From Microcoleus sp. bin48.metabat.b7b8b9.023 (lineage in GTDB: Bacteria; Cyanobacteriota; Cyanobacteriia; Cyanobacteriales; Microcoleaceae): a DNA stretch of 64,000 nucleotides. Made by a program: the position numbers and the translations under genes. The notes below the pieces were generated by a model, which saw only the letters and a program-made list of their open reading frames with translations, did not search any database and was not told where the DNA came from. The stretch is taken from positions 61,262 to 125,261 of the forward strand of contig NZ_JAAFKG010000010.1 of the NCBI RefSeq assembly GCF_013299185.1. The letters are read 5' to 3'. Within the stretch, counting starts at the first letter, position 1. Every line of letters begins with the position of its first letter. Below, in pieces: positions 1-9,027 of this stretch.

Positions 1-1
1 T

Positions 2-1846
2 CAGCAAGCCCAACAGCTTAGGTTAAAGATTAAAGACCAGCTACAATTCATGCAAGTTACGCCCCTAAAAGATGACAAAGGTTTGAACTGGCTGATTGTA
101 GTAATTATTCCCGAATCAGATTTCTTGGAACAAATTAATGCCAACAACAAAACTACTGTTCTGCTGTGTATTGCAGCTTTGGCAGCAGCTATAATTGTCG
201 GTATACTAACAGCTAGATGGGTGACAAAACCAATTTTATACTTGAATGAAGCAGCAAAAAATATTACCAAAGGTCAGTGGGGCAAAACTGTAGAAATAAA
301 CCGGAATGATGAAGTTGGCGAACTTGCTAACTCATTTCAAACTATGGCACAACAACTGCAATTTTCTTTTGAGGAAATGCAAAGTTTGAATGCTGAATTA
401 TCCGAGAGTAAAAGCCGACTCAACCAAATTTTAGAAGCCGTGCCGGTGGGGATATTTGTAGCAGAACCCAGCGGTAAACCTTATTACGTTAATTCTCGAG
501 CTCAATCTTTGCTTGGTAAAGACATGGTTGACGATATGAAATCTGCTGAAATTGGAGAGGTATATCAAATTTATCTCGCCGATAGCGGGGAAATATATCC
601 TCAAGAAAAAGACCCGATAGTGTGTGCTTTTCGAGGGGCAAGTGTCAATGCTGACGATATAGAAATTCACCAGGAAAACAGGACTATTCCGCTGGAAGTT
701 TGGGGAACGCCAATTTATGATGACAAAGGAAAGGTGAATTATGCAATCGCAGCTTTTACCGACATTACCCAACGCAAAGAATCCGAAAAATTAGTAGCCG
801 AATACAACCGCACTCTGGAAGTTCAAGTTACCGAAAGAACCCAAGAACTTAGAACAGCATTAGAAGACCTACAAACCACCCAACAAGAGTTAGTTCATTC
901 AGAAAAAATGGCTGCTTTAGGACAATTAGTAGCGGGAGTTGCCCACGAACTAAATACTCCGCTGGGTGCGATCCGTTCGAGTGCCGGAAATATGAGCAAA
1001 TTCTTGGGACAAACCCTCTCCAACTTGCCCGAACTTTTTCAATCGTTTTCTCCCGAAGAAGCCGATAACTTCTTCATGTTATTAAATCAATCGCTGCAAA
1101 AAGATATAACTTTGACAGCCAAAGAAGAAAGGAAATTAAAGCGAACTTTGGTCGGTCAACTAGAAGATGAAAATATTGACGAAGCCGATGATATCGCGGA
1201 CACCTTAGTAGATATGGGGATTTATGAAGCGGATGACTTTATGTCTTTGTTGCAAAAACCCGATCGCGAGCTAATCTTAGACATGGCTTACAAACTCACC
1301 GAAATCCAGCGAGGTACCCAAACAATTAATACCGCAACGGATCGAGCATCAAAAGTCGTCTTTGCTCTAAAAAATTATGCGAGGCATGACTCTTCAGAAG
1401 TGATGATTCAATCGGATTTAGTTGAAGGCATAGAAACCGTACTTACCCTTTATCAAAACAACTTGAAACACGGGGTAGAAGTATTGCGAAACTTCCAAGA
1501 AATTGAACCTGTACTCTGCTACCCCGATCAACTAAATCAGGTGTGGACAAATCTCATCCACAATGCCCTGCAAGCGATGGATAATAAAGGTACATTAACT
1601 CTGGATGTTTTTCAAGAAAGCAATCGTGTCAAAGTGGCTGTCACGGATAGCGGTAAGGGAATTCCTGAAGAAGTTATCTCGAAAATATTCCAGCCTTTCT
1701 TCACAACTAAGCCACCGGGAGAAGGCACAGGTTTAGGGCTTGATATTGTCAGAAAAATCATTGAAAAACATCGCGGTACAATCGAAGTTGCATCGGTTCC
1801 TGGCAAAACGACTTTTACCGTTTCTATACCCGTCAATCCCGGATAA
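2..1846 (+). CDS. Sensor histidine kinase (5' partial): TM-HAMP-PAS-kinase
   Basis: The reading frame is open from base 2, upstream of the first ATG at 50, so the gene is cut by the window edge and its sensor part lies outside. Visible in order: the end of an extracytoplasmic (dCache-like) region, a transmembrane helix near 140-220, a HAMP linker (TKPILYLNEAAKNITKG), a coiled segment, a PAS domain near 410-780, a second coiled coil, then the kinase. The H box is GVAHELNTPLG with the phosphorylated His codon at 944-946. An acidic insertion of about 130 residues (about 1010-1340) follows before the rest of the dimerisation helices. N box (NLIHNALQAM), G1 (DSGKGIPEE), F box (FQPFFTTKPPG) and G2 (GTGLGLDIV) are intact. 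It lies just upstream of two receiver genes on the same strand and is the likely phosphodonor for them (inference). Confidence 0.9.
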   Translation, partial: QQAQQLRLKIKDQLQFMQVTPLKDDKGLNWLIVVIIPESDFLEQINANNKTTVLLCIAALAAAIIVGILTARWVTKPILYLNEAAKNITKGQWGKTVEINRNDEVGELANSFQTMAQQLQFSFEEMQSLNAELSESKSRLNQILEAVPVGIFVAEPSGKPYYVNSRAQSLLGKDMVDDMKSAEIGEVYQIYLADSGEIYPQEKDPIVCAFRGASVNADDIEIHQENRTIPLEVWGTPIYDDKGKVNYAIAAFTDITQRKESEKLVAEYNRTLEVQVTERTQELRTALEDLQTTQQELVHSEKMAALGQLVAGVAHELNTPLGAIRSSAGNMSKFLGQTLSNLPELFQSFSPEEADNFFMLLNQSLQKDITLTAKEERKLKRTLVGQLEDENIDEADDIADTLVDMGIYEADDFMSLLQKPDRELILDMAYKLTEIQRGTQTINTATDRASKVVFALKNYARHDSSEVMIQSDLVEGIETVLTLYQNNLKHGVEVLRNFQEIEPVLCYPDQLNQVWTNLIHNALQAMDNKGTLTLDVFQESNRVKVAVTDSGKGIPEEVISKIFQPFFTTKPPGEGTGLGLDIVRKIIEKHRGTIEVASVPGKTTFTVSIPVNPG

Positions 1847-1978
1847 CCTCTTCGAGGGTAGGCATTGCTCTTATCGCTTCTGCAACTTGCGTTATGCGTT
1901 TTTTTGGGGACAGTGCCTGCCCAACAAACTAGAGGATACACTCAATGGCAAACAAAGAACGGCTGAGAATAAAAAAGT

Positions 1979-2371
1979 ATGTCTAAACCTGTTATCCTGT
2001 GCGTTGACGACGAAAAAGTAGTTTTGAAAAGTCTCAAAACTCAACTCAAATCAGCCTTTGGCAATACCTACGTTTATGAATTAGCGGAAAATCCCGCCGA
2101 TGCTTTAGAATTGATAGATGAATTTAATGACGATGATACAGCGATTATCTTGATTGTTTCTGATTGGTTGATGCCGGGAATGAAAGGAGATGAATTCCTA
2201 ATTCGCGTCCATCAAAAGTTTCCGAAGATAGTTAAAGTGATGCTGACAGGTCAAGCAGATGAAGATGCTGTTCAAAGAGCATTTGACGAAGCTGATTTGC
2301 ACCGTTGTTTGCACAAACCTTGGTCGGAAGAAGAGTTAATTGAAACCATTAAAACGGCTTTATCGCTATGA
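1979..2371 (+). CDS. Single-domain response regulator (REC)
   Basis: A 130-residue stand-alone receiver. It has the acidic pair at residues 10-11, the phosphoacceptor Asp62 in IVSDWLMPGMKGDE, Thr90 in VMLTGQA and Lys113 in LHKPW, so all phosphotransfer residues are present. There is no output domain. It overlaps the next gene by the four bases ATGA, which implies translational coupling with the receiver-cyclase, and it follows the kinase gene by 132 bp. The likely role is phosphate shuttle or sink between the kinase and the cyclase. No strong ribosome binding site is seen before the ATG; the start is chosen because the REC fold begins immediately after it. Confidence 0.9.
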   Translation: MSKPVILCVDDEKVVLKSLKTQLKSAFGNTYVYELAENPADALELIDEFNDDDTAIILIVSDWLMPGMKGDEFLIRVHQKFPKIVKVMLTGQADEDAVQRAFDEADLHRCLHKPWSEEELIETIKTALSL

Positions 2372-3705
2372 GCAAACAAGTGATTATTTGCGTCGATGAC
2401 GAAACTACGGTTCTGAAAAGCCTCAAAGCTGAATTAAAAGATGCTTTAGGCAATACTTACCGGATTGAAATTGCGGAAGGAGGTGAGGATGCTCTAGAGT
2501 TAGTTGCCGAACTTATGGAAGACGGAGAAGAGATTCCTTTAATTATCTCCGACTACGTGATGCCTGATATGAAAGGAGATGAATTATTGAGGCGGGTTCA
2601 CGAAATTTCTCCCAAAACTCTCAAGGTGATGCTAACAGGGCAGGCGACAATTGAAGCTGTGGGAAGTGCGATCAAGCACGCGAAACTCTACCGCTATATC
2701 GGCAAGCCTTGGCAAACTGAAGACTTGAAATTGACCGTGACAGAAGCCGTTCACAGCTACAGTCAGGATAAAAAACTAGCAGCACAAAATGCCGAACTGC
2801 GAAAAGTGAATGAGAGGTTAGAAATAGCCTTGGAACTGCAATCACAATTAACTAAGGCTGCCAGACGGTTTGTGCCGAATGAATTTGTCTCGCTACTAAG
2901 CCGTGAAAGCTTGGTTGATATCAAACTCGGCGACAGCGTGGAAAAGGAAATGTCTGTCTTGTTTTCTGATATTCGGGATTTTACGACTCTTTCTGAGGGA
3001 ATGACTCCTCAGGAAAATTTCAAGTTTATTAATTCTTATTTGAGCCGCATGGAGCCAACGATTATTGAAAATAACGGTTTTATTGATAAATACATTGGCG
3101 ATGCAATTATGGCTTTGTTCGGTCACAGTGCCAGCGATGCTGTGAATGCTGGAATTTCTATGCTACATCGTCTCGACGATTACAATCAACACCGCGTTAA
3201 TGAGGGCTTTGCACCGATTAAAATTGGGATCGGTATCAATACGGGCAACCTGATGCTGGGAACTGTTGGGGGAACAACGAGGATGGATAGTACGGTGATT
3301 AGCGATGCGGTGAATTTAGCTTCCCGCGTGGAAACGATGACGAAAAGTTACGGGGTATCGATGTTAATTACTAACAATACTTTTTTACAGTTAAATGTAA
3401 GTGAATACCAAAAATATGCAATCAGAAATATTGGTAGAGTTAGAGTTAAAGGCAAATCTGAGTTGGTGACGATTCATGAAGTATTTGATGCCGATCCGCC
3501 GGAAGTTAAAGATGGCAAGTTAGCAACTTTTAATATATTTATAGAGGCTTTGTGGAACTATAGTGCGAGCAAACATAAGGAAGCGGCACAACTGTTTGCT
3601 GAGTGCGTTCGCAAAAATCCGCTCGATCGCGTAGCACAGAATTACCTGAAACGTTCTCAGGAAATGCAGTCACTATTAACTGAGGGTAGGTCGGATTTTT
3701 TTTGA
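2368..3705 (+). CDS. Receiver-adenylate cyclase (class III)
   Basis: A 445-residue REC-cyclase. REC spans about residues 1-125 (phosphoacceptor Asp62, Thr90, Lys113), then a coiled linker, then a class III nucleotide cyclase at about 190-375. Metal-binding Asp201 (FSDIRDFT) and Asp245 (YIGDAIMALF) are present, as are Lys241 for adenine recognition and the transition-state residues Asn316 and Arg320 (DAVNLASR). Thr309 sits where class IIIa enzymes carry Asp, the class IIIb pattern typical of cyanobacterial CyaC-like enzymes. The product is therefore predicted to be cAMP. The C-terminal 70 residues are helical and TPR-like. The gene is coupled to the single receiver by ATGA and belongs to the kinase-receiver-cyclase cluster, so cAMP output controlled by phosphorylation is the natural reading. 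Confidence 0.92.
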   Translation: MSKQVIICVDDETTVLKSLKAELKDALGNTYRIEIAEGGEDALELVAELMEDGEEIPLIISDYVMPDMKGDELLRRVHEISPKTLKVMLTGQATIEAVGSAIKHAKLYRYIGKPWQTEDLKLTVTEAVHSYSQDKKLAAQNAELRKVNERLEIALELQSQLTKAARRFVPNEFVSLLSRESLVDIKLGDSVEKEMSVLFSDIRDFTTLSEGMTPQENFKFINSYLSRMEPTIIENNGFIDKYIGDAIMALFGHSASDAVNAGISMLHRLDDYNQHRVNEGFAPIKIGIGINTGNLMLGTVGGTTRMDSTVISDAVNLASRVETMTKSYGVSMLITNNTFLQLNVSEYQKYAIRNIGRVRVKGKSELVTIHEVFDADPPEVKDGKLATFNIFIEALWNYSASKHKEAAQLFAECVRKNPLDRVAQNYLKRSQEMQSLLTEGRSDFF

Positions 3706-3871
3706 TTGTTTATTAGTCCTATCAGATGCGGTTTGATCGTTCGGAGTTTAGTCTTTAAATCCCAATACGCTTGAGATTATAAAGTCCGATCGGCAAAATG
3801 AGAGTGAAAAACAGATACTGTGATTGCTTCGTTCCTCTCTTCGGACAAATCCTAAGCCAAGCGTATTGCCC

Positions 3872-5185
3872 TTAAACCCAAGTTTGTAGAACTTTTCCGG
3901 CTATTTGCTGTCCCAACCAAGGCGTGTTTGCCGATCGCGATTTCAGACTGTGCCCCTCAACCGTCCAAGTCATGAGCGGGTCGAACAAAATTAGCTCAGC
4001 AGAGACTCCCGGCGCCACCTTCGCGGGGGTTTGACCGAGACAAACAGAGGGGCCTGTACTCAACACTCGCCACAGTTCTAAAGCGGAAAATTCACCAGTT
4101 TCTACGAGTCCGTGCCATAACAGAGGTAGCGCTAATTCCAAGCCGATCGCCCCTGGGGGACTATCCGCAAAAGCCACGGTTTTTTCTTCGTAAGTACGCG
4201 GATTGTGGTCGATCGCGATCGCATCAATCACCCCATCTTTCACAGCTTGAATTAAGGCTAATTGGTCGCTCAGATTGCCTAACGGCGGTTCGAGGTGTAA
4301 ATTCGGATCGTAGGCAAACGAAGCAGTTAAAGCGTTCTTCCCGCCTGCGCCATCTTTGGTATTTCCTGAAATTGCGCCAACATTTAACAGCAAGTGCATC
4401 CAAGTCACACTCGCAGTCACCGGCAAACCGCGCGCTTTGGCATCTCGAATCAATTCCACGCTGCGGGCGGTTGAAACGCGCATGATGTGTACCGGAGTTC
4501 CCCCAGATGCCACTAACTCCAGGATTGTCGCCAAAGCCGATGTTTCTGCACTGGCGGGAATTCCTGGTAAACCCAAGCGCACGGAGACTGCACCTTCCCG
4601 CGCGGCGCCATTTCCGGCTAAAGTGCGATCGCACGGCCACAATGCCACGGACTTATTCAAAGGCTGGATATACTCAAGCAAACGCCTCACCAGAGCCGGA
4701 TTAGACAGCGGGAAACCGTCGGCAAACCCCACCACCGGAGAGGAGGCCAGCTCCCCCAACTCGGCCATCTGCTGCCCTTTAATGCCCGCTGTCAGCGCGC
4801 CCCAAAAATACAAGCGCGGTAGGGAGGGCGACAAATTGCGGATATGTTGTTGCAACAAGGCTAAACCGGCCAAGTTGTCCACAGGTGGGGATGTATCGGG
4901 CAAAATTGCCACTCGCGTAAAACCGCCAGCCGCCGCAGCCTGCATTAAGGATTCGAGGGTTTCTCGTTCCTCAAAACCTGGTTCTCCGCTATGACTGTAG
5001 ATGTCGGCTAATCCTGGCCCTAAAATTAGGCCTCGGCAATCCCGGACTTCTGTGTCGGCGGGAATTTCGGTGATGTTTTCTTCTATTGCTTGGATCTGAT
5101 TTTCGGTAATTAGAATGTCAGCGGTGCGATCGATCTTTGAAACTGGATCGATTACTCTTATGTTTTGTAGCAGTTCGCGAGTCAT
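3872..5185 (-). CDS. Dihydroorotase-family protein, probably non-catalytic
   Basis: A 437-residue amidohydrolase of the class I dihydroorotase family, recognised by GEPGFEERE, AAAAGGFTRVAILPDTSP, GLPGIPASAE, VSTARSVELIRDAKARG and the IDHNPRTYEEK region. Usual length for the family. Several metal ligands are not where active enzymes have them: the HxH pair is Y63-S-H65, the His of the usual HAED motif is Trp183 (ALWPCD), and the second His of HxxH is Arg236 (HIMR). Asp326-His327 remain. This matches the pseudo-dihydroorotase idea (PyrC'/PyrX, a structural partner of aspartate transcarbamoylase in some bacteria). Automatic pipelines would call it pyrC; I would not predict activity. It is followed on the left by the cyclase gene on the other strand and has no visible operon partner. 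Confidence 0.85.
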   Translation of the reverse strand: MTRELLQNIRVIDPVSKIDRTADILITENQIQAIEENITEIPADTEVRDCRGLILGPGLADIYSHSGEPGFEERETLESLMQAAAAGGFTRVAILPDTSPPVDNLAGLALLQQHIRNLSPSLPRLYFWGALTAGIKGQQMAELGELASSPVVGFADGFPLSNPALVRRLLEYIQPLNKSVALWPCDRTLAGNGAAREGAVSVRLGLPGIPASAETSALATILELVASGGTPVHIMRVSTARSVELIRDAKARGLPVTASVTWMHLLLNVGAISGNTKDGAGGKNALTASFAYDPNLHLEPPLGNLSDQLALIQAVKDGVIDAIAIDHNPRTYEEKTVAFADSPPGAIGLELALPLLWHGLVETGEFSALELWRVLSTGPSVCLGQTPAKVAPGVSAELILFDPLMTWTVEGHSLKSRSANTPWLGQQIAGKVLQTWV

Positions 5186-5637
5186 ATAGAGGGAAGTTCG
5201 GCAACGGATTTTTTAACGGATGTAACGGATGGATGGAGGATGGAACCGCGAAGACGCTAAGGACACGAAGGAAGAGGGGGGAAGGAAGAGGAATAAAAGC
5301 AAGGGTTTAAGCAGTTAAGAATGCTTGGTGGTTGCTATTAAAATTCAGATTTTTCTGCGGCGAAGCGTGGCCGAGGGTATTGGTATTGGTGTTAACTTAA
5401 GCTTTAAACGTGCGATCGATCTACTGTTTGATAATTAGGCCGGCCGATCCCCCCTTAGCTTGCCCCCTACTCCCCCTTAAGAAGGGGGGAACCGGAAGCA
5501 GTCAAAGTTCCCATGTTCTTAAAGAAGGTTAGGAATATTCTCAAAGTCCCCCTTTTTAAGGGGGATTTAGGGGGATCTAGACTACGCTAACAGCGAGATT
5601 GATCGAGGATTTTAGACTTAAGTTAACACCTGAAAAA
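5186..5637. other. Repeat-rich intergenic region
   Basis: No convincing gene. It holds a copy of the AACCGCGAAGACGCTAAGG-type dispersed sequence near 5245-5270 and, at about 5448-5577, an inverted pair of the C-run/G-run palindromic family (CCCCCTTAAGAAGGGGGG and its relative AAGTCCCCCTTTTTAAGGGG). The same family occurs at 11850, inside rsmB at 18700 and at 51770. Confidence 0.7.
5448..5577. repeat. C-run/G-run palindromic repeat (copy 1)
   Basis: Two hairpin-forming modules in opposite arrangement, each a C-rich run followed after a short AT-rich loop by a G-rich run, ending in GATC-containing sequence (GGGGGATCTAGA). Related modules lie at 11850-11935, 18700-18823 and 51767-51880. Dispersed palindromes like this are common in cyanobacterial intergenic DNA. 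Confidence 0.75.
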
Positions 5638-6987
5638 TTACAGTGCTCCGGCTGCTGTTTGGTCAAATACGCCGCCGCTTAAATGAGTTGTGATATTCAT
5701 CGCCTGCAATACTGGCAAACCATCGGGGCCGTGGGGATAATCTATTACGCTAACGGCGCCGTTTCCTTGTTTGAATTTCCAGAAATGTTCGGGTTCTAAG
5801 TTGAATAGGTGGCAGAGAAGGGCTTTGTTGACGGCATCGTGAGCTACTACAATCCCGGTACCGCTAACTGATTTTACAATTTCTCGCCAAGCTGCGATTG
5901 CCCTTGTCCAAACTTGCTCTAAATTTTCTCCTTCTGGCATTTGCACTTTTTCGGGAGATGTTTTCCATTCTTCGAGCAAACCTGGATAGGATGCTTCTAT
6001 TTCTGATTCAAATTTTCCTTCCCAAAGTCCGTGGCTAATTTCGCGCAATTCGTCGCGGAGTTCCAGTTGCAAATCGCCGTGATATTTCAGAATAATTTCG
6101 GCAGTTTCTTTCGGGCGCACCATGGAACTGCTGATGGCAAAATCTAATTTTACATCTTTCAGAAATTCTGCGGCTTGCCGAGCTTGTTCGCGGCCGTTAT
6201 CGTTGAGAGGTACGTCTATTTGTCCTTGAAATTTACCTGCTCTATTCCAGTCTGTTTCGCCGTGACGCACTAGCAACAAGCGGGGGCCGCTGTGTCCGTC
6301 CCTCGGTTTGGGGAAGATTTCTCCGGTATGGGCGGTTAAATTTAGCGATTCTAATTGAACTGCAATTTTTGGTTTTGGCTCTGTTTGTTCATCGGCAGAG
6401 CCCAAATTGATGACACTAATTCCGCAATTTGATTGTTGAATTGATTGATAGTAATCTGGGGCGATTTCTGAAGCTGTGGCGATGAGGGCGCGGTTGATTC
6501 CGTTGTGACCTACTACTAGAATTGTACCTGAACTGTGGCGCGATATCAGCTCTTGCCAAAAATTGCGGGCGTTAGCAAAAATTGCCAATACTGGAAAGTG
6601 CTCGATTTCTCCTTCGGCTGAAGGTAGTTTCATCGAAAATTTGTCTGGCTGTTGTTGCCATTGCTGATATGCTTCGGGGAATTGGTCGATCGCCTCTTGA
6701 CGCAGCATTCCTTCCCACAATGGCAAATCGATTTCCATCAATTTATCAGTTGGTTGGAGTTGTGGCGGATTTGTCAAGCGCGACAGGATGATTTCGGCGG
6801 TTTCTTTGGCTCGTTGCAGGGGACTTGTATACGCAGCATCAAAGGTGATACTGCTGAGGATGTCGCCTACTTGTTTTGCGCCGGCGCGGCCTGCTTCTGT
6901 CAAAATTGATTTATCAAGGCGGCCTTGGATGCGACGTTCTTGATTGTATGTGCTTTTGCCGTGACGGACTAAGATAATGCGGGTCAT
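5638..6987 (-). CDS. Tandem histidine phosphatase (phosphoglycerate mutase-like)
   Basis: A 449-residue protein with two complete histidine-phosphatase domains. The N-terminal one has LVRHGKSTYN near residue 6 and VVGHNGINRALI near 155; the C-terminal one has LVRHGETDWNR near residue 240 and VVAHDAVNKALL near 395. Each has the nucleophile His of RHG and the second catalytic His. Annotation as 2,3-bisphosphoglycerate-dependent mutase is usual, but members of this family in cyanobacteria also act as phosphoserine or sugar phosphatases, so substrate is open. A double-length architecture is known in cyanobacteria. ATG is followed at once by the RHG strand, fixing the start. Monocistronic by position. 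Confidence 0.88.
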   Translation of the reverse strand: MTRIILVRHGKSTYNQERRIQGRLDKSILTEAGRAGAKQVGDILSSITFDAAYTSPLQRAKETAEIILSRLTNPPQLQPTDKLMEIDLPLWEGMLRQEAIDQFPEAYQQWQQQPDKFSMKLPSAEGEIEHFPVLAIFANARNFWQELISRHSSGTILVVGHNGINRALIATASEIAPDYYQSIQQSNCGISVINLGSADEQTEPKPKIAVQLESLNLTAHTGEIFPKPRDGHSGPRLLLVRHGETDWNRAGKFQGQIDVPLNDNGREQARQAAEFLKDVKLDFAISSSMVRPKETAEIILKYHGDLQLELRDELREISHGLWEGKFESEIEASYPGLLEEWKTSPEKVQMPEGENLEQVWTRAIAAWREIVKSVSGTGIVVAHDAVNKALLCHLFNLEPEHFWKFKQGNGAVSVIDYPHGPDGLPVLQAMNITTHLSGGVFDQTAAGAL

Positions 6988-7030
6988 TCGATTTTAGATT
7001 TTAGATTTTAGATTTTAGCTAGGCAGACGG

Positions 7031-7142
7031 GAATCCCCACACTATACCGATCGAAGGTTAGTGTGGGATTCTCATGCGCGTGAGACGAGGATTCCACCTG
7101 TTCACAATCTCAAAGCTATGCTTTGAACCCTGGGCAGGTGGA
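7031..7142. repeat. IS605 left-end hairpins
   Basis: Two stems next to the 3' end of tnpA. 7031-7072 pairs GAATCCCCACACTA with TAGTGTGGGATTC (one bulged C). About 7096-7142 pairs CCACCTG with CAGGTGG and contains an inner palindrome. Such subterminal stems are what Y1 transposases recognise as single-stranded DNA. Confidence 0.65.
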
Positions 7143-7161
7143 TGACGAGACGAACAAACTC

Positions 7162-7596
7162 TTATTCTACAGGTCTATCTTGCTCCTCAATGTATTTCTT
7201 TAATTGCTCAACCGTCACGCTGCCACAGGTCGCAATAAAATATCCATTTGTCCAAAAAACATCTTTCCAGTAAACTTTTTCAACTTCATCTACAAACTCT
7301 TTCCGCAAATAACGACTAGATACAGTCTTAAGATTGTTGATCAGCTTACTTGGTTCAGTTTGCGGTGTATATTGAAGCAACAAATGTACGTGGTCACGCT
7401 CACCATTAAATTCTACCAATCTTCCTTCCCATTTTTCCATCAAGTTCTTGAAAATATCCTCAAGCCTGGACAACATTGGATCGGTCAGAACTTTCCGCCG
7501 ATATTTGGTTGTCAACACTAAGTGACACTTGAGATCGGAAACCCCTCTGGCTTTATGGATAAAATCTTTACTCACAGACTTGACACTAAACAACAT
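7162..7596 (-). CDS. tnpA: IS200/IS605 Y1 transposase TnpA
   Basis: About 144 residues from the ATG at 7594-7596; the frame is open further up to 7686 but that extension would overlap the start of divergent tnpB and precedes the conserved start of the family. Contains the HUH metal-binding motif (RDHVHLLL) and the C-terminal helix with the catalytic Tyr (VEQLKKYIEEQ), plus the family signature LVLTTKYRRKVL. Catalyses single-strand peel-and-paste transposition of the element. Length is normal for IS200 transposases and the frame is intact, so it may be active. Confidence 0.92.
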   Translation of the reverse strand: MLFSVKSVSKDFIHKARGVSDLKCHLVLTTKYRRKVLTDPMLSRLEDIFKNLMEKWEGRLVEFNGERDHVHLLLQYTPQTEPSKLINNLKTVSSRYLRKEFVDEVEKVYWKDVFWTNGYFIATCGSVTVEQLKKYIEEQDRPVE

Positions 7597-7641
7597 CCTC
7601 TGATAAATTAACACTAATCGATGCCTATCGGCTGTGATGTA

Positions 7642-9027
7642 ATGAAAGCAACCTACCAGTACCAATTCTATCCCGACACCAATCAAAAGTTAACACTTAA
7701 CCAATGGATCAGAATTTGCCGTTATTGGTACAATCGCCAATTAGGAGATAGATTCGATTGGTGGGAAAGAAACCGTACTCCCATAAATGCTTGTCCATTA
7801 ATTGCTAGTATCTCTGCGCCCCGCGCGCAGCCCAACTACTACTCCCAAAAACAACAATTACCCGTCATCAAAAAAGACCTAGTAAAAGTCTTTCACAGTG
7901 GTGAACTATTGGACTTTAAGCAGGTAGATTCAACTATTCTGCAAGATGTCTCTAAGCGAGTAGATAAAGCCTTTGAGCGGTTTATCGTAGGAGACAGTAA
8001 AGGCGGGCGATCGGGTAAACCCCGATTCAAAACTGAAGCGAATTACCGAACGATGACTTTTTGTACGGCTAACAGCGATTGGATTAAGTTAGTTCGCAAG
8101 AACTGGTTTTACATCCGACTGCCAAAGTTGGGCATCGTAAAAGTTCGGATGCACCGTCCAATTCCTGATGGGTTTATCGTTAAGCAAATTAGTGTAACTA
8201 GAAAAGCTGACGGTTGGTTCGTCCAGATAATGCTTGAAGATGTTTCGGTACCCCAATTTATTTCTGATAAAGTTACCCCAAACTGGGATAACTCGATCGG
8301 GCTGGATGCGGTACTTCATGAAGATGTTTACCTGGCAACATCATCAGGCGAAAAGCTACCTTCGTTAAAACCGCTTCGCAGAAACCAAGCTAAATTAGAC
8401 CACATCTCAAAAAAGCGGAACAAACGGAAGCGCGGTTCTAAGTCCCGACGGAAATTAGCGAAAAAAGAAGCGAGACAGCACCAAAAAATAGCGCGTTCTC
8501 GCCAAGACTTTCATTACAAAACAGCCCACAAACTTGTCAGGTCAGGAGCTAAATTCTTTTTTCATGAGGATCTGAACTTAAAGGGCTTAACTAAACGGAA
8601 TAAAGTCAAGCAAGATGATGAGGGTACTTACCTTCCAAACGGTCAATCAGCAAAATCAGGATTGAATAAATCTTGGTTGGATGCTGCATTCGGTCAATTT
8701 TTCAAGACACTGGAATACATAGCCGAAAAAGCTGGGTCAGTTGTCGTTCCGCAAAAACCTGCTTATACCTCAATGATTCTGTGCTATCGGAATGAAATCG
8801 TTTTCACCGATTGCGGTATGCGGAATTATTGGGATGAGCAGCATTCTTTAATAGTTGATCGTGATATTAATGCCGCGATTAATTTAAAGAGACTTGGGTT
8901 GGACATTTTTCCAAGTATAAAACGCCGTAGCGGGAATCTTTCTGTAGTAGGAACTATGGATGACAGTACCGTAAAGGAAATTTTGCATACCCTCGATCGG
9001 GCTGCAAAGATGCCCACGTCAAACTGA
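7642..9027 (+). CDS. tnpB: TnpB RNA-guided nuclease of IS605 element, degenerate zinc ribbon
   Basis: 461 residues from the ATG at 7642 (an in-frame ATG at 7621 gives seven extra residues not typical of the family). RuvC-like acidic residues are visible: Asp in SIGLDAVLHED, Glu in FFHEDLNLKGL and Asp in VDRDINAAINL. The zinc ribbon that usually reads TSxxCxxCG...CxxCG is eroded: after AYTSM come LCYRNE and later TDCGMRN, leaving two of four Cys. TnpB proteins cut DNA guided by an RNA from the element's right end and favour its retention. Divergent from tnpA by 45 bp. Whether the altered ribbon still supports cleavage is unknown. Confidence 0.88.
   Translation: MKATYQYQFYPDTNQKLTLNQWIRICRYWYNRQLGDRFDWWERNRTPINACPLIASISAPRAQPNYYSQKQQLPVIKKDLVKVFHSGELLDFKQVDSTILQDVSKRVDKAFERFIVGDSKGGRSGKPRFKTEANYRTMTFCTANSDWIKLVRKNWFYIRLPKLGIVKVRMHRPIPDGFIVKQISVTRKADGWFVQIMLEDVSVPQFISDKVTPNWDNSIGLDAVLHEDVYLATSSGEKLPSLKPLRRNQAKLDHISKKRNKRKRGSKSRRKLAKKEARQHQKIARSRQDFHYKTAHKLVRSGAKFFFHEDLNLKGLTKRNKVKQDDEGTYLPNGQSAKSGLNKSWLDAAFGQFFKTLEYIAEKAGSVVVPQKPAYTSMILCYRNEIVFTDCGMRNYWDEQHSLIVDRDINAAINLKRLGLDIFPSIKRRSGNLSVVGTMDDSTVKEILHTLDRAAKMPTSN

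Noticed and set aside
1740..2021. 93-codon plus-strand ORF spanning the end of the kinase gene and the start of the receiver
   Set aside because: Out of frame with both and without any motif.
4224..4994. Antisense ORFs across the dihydroorotase-like gene (138 and 212 codons)
   Set aside because: Overlap a clear conserved gene; compositions are typical of antisense frames in GC-rich DNA.
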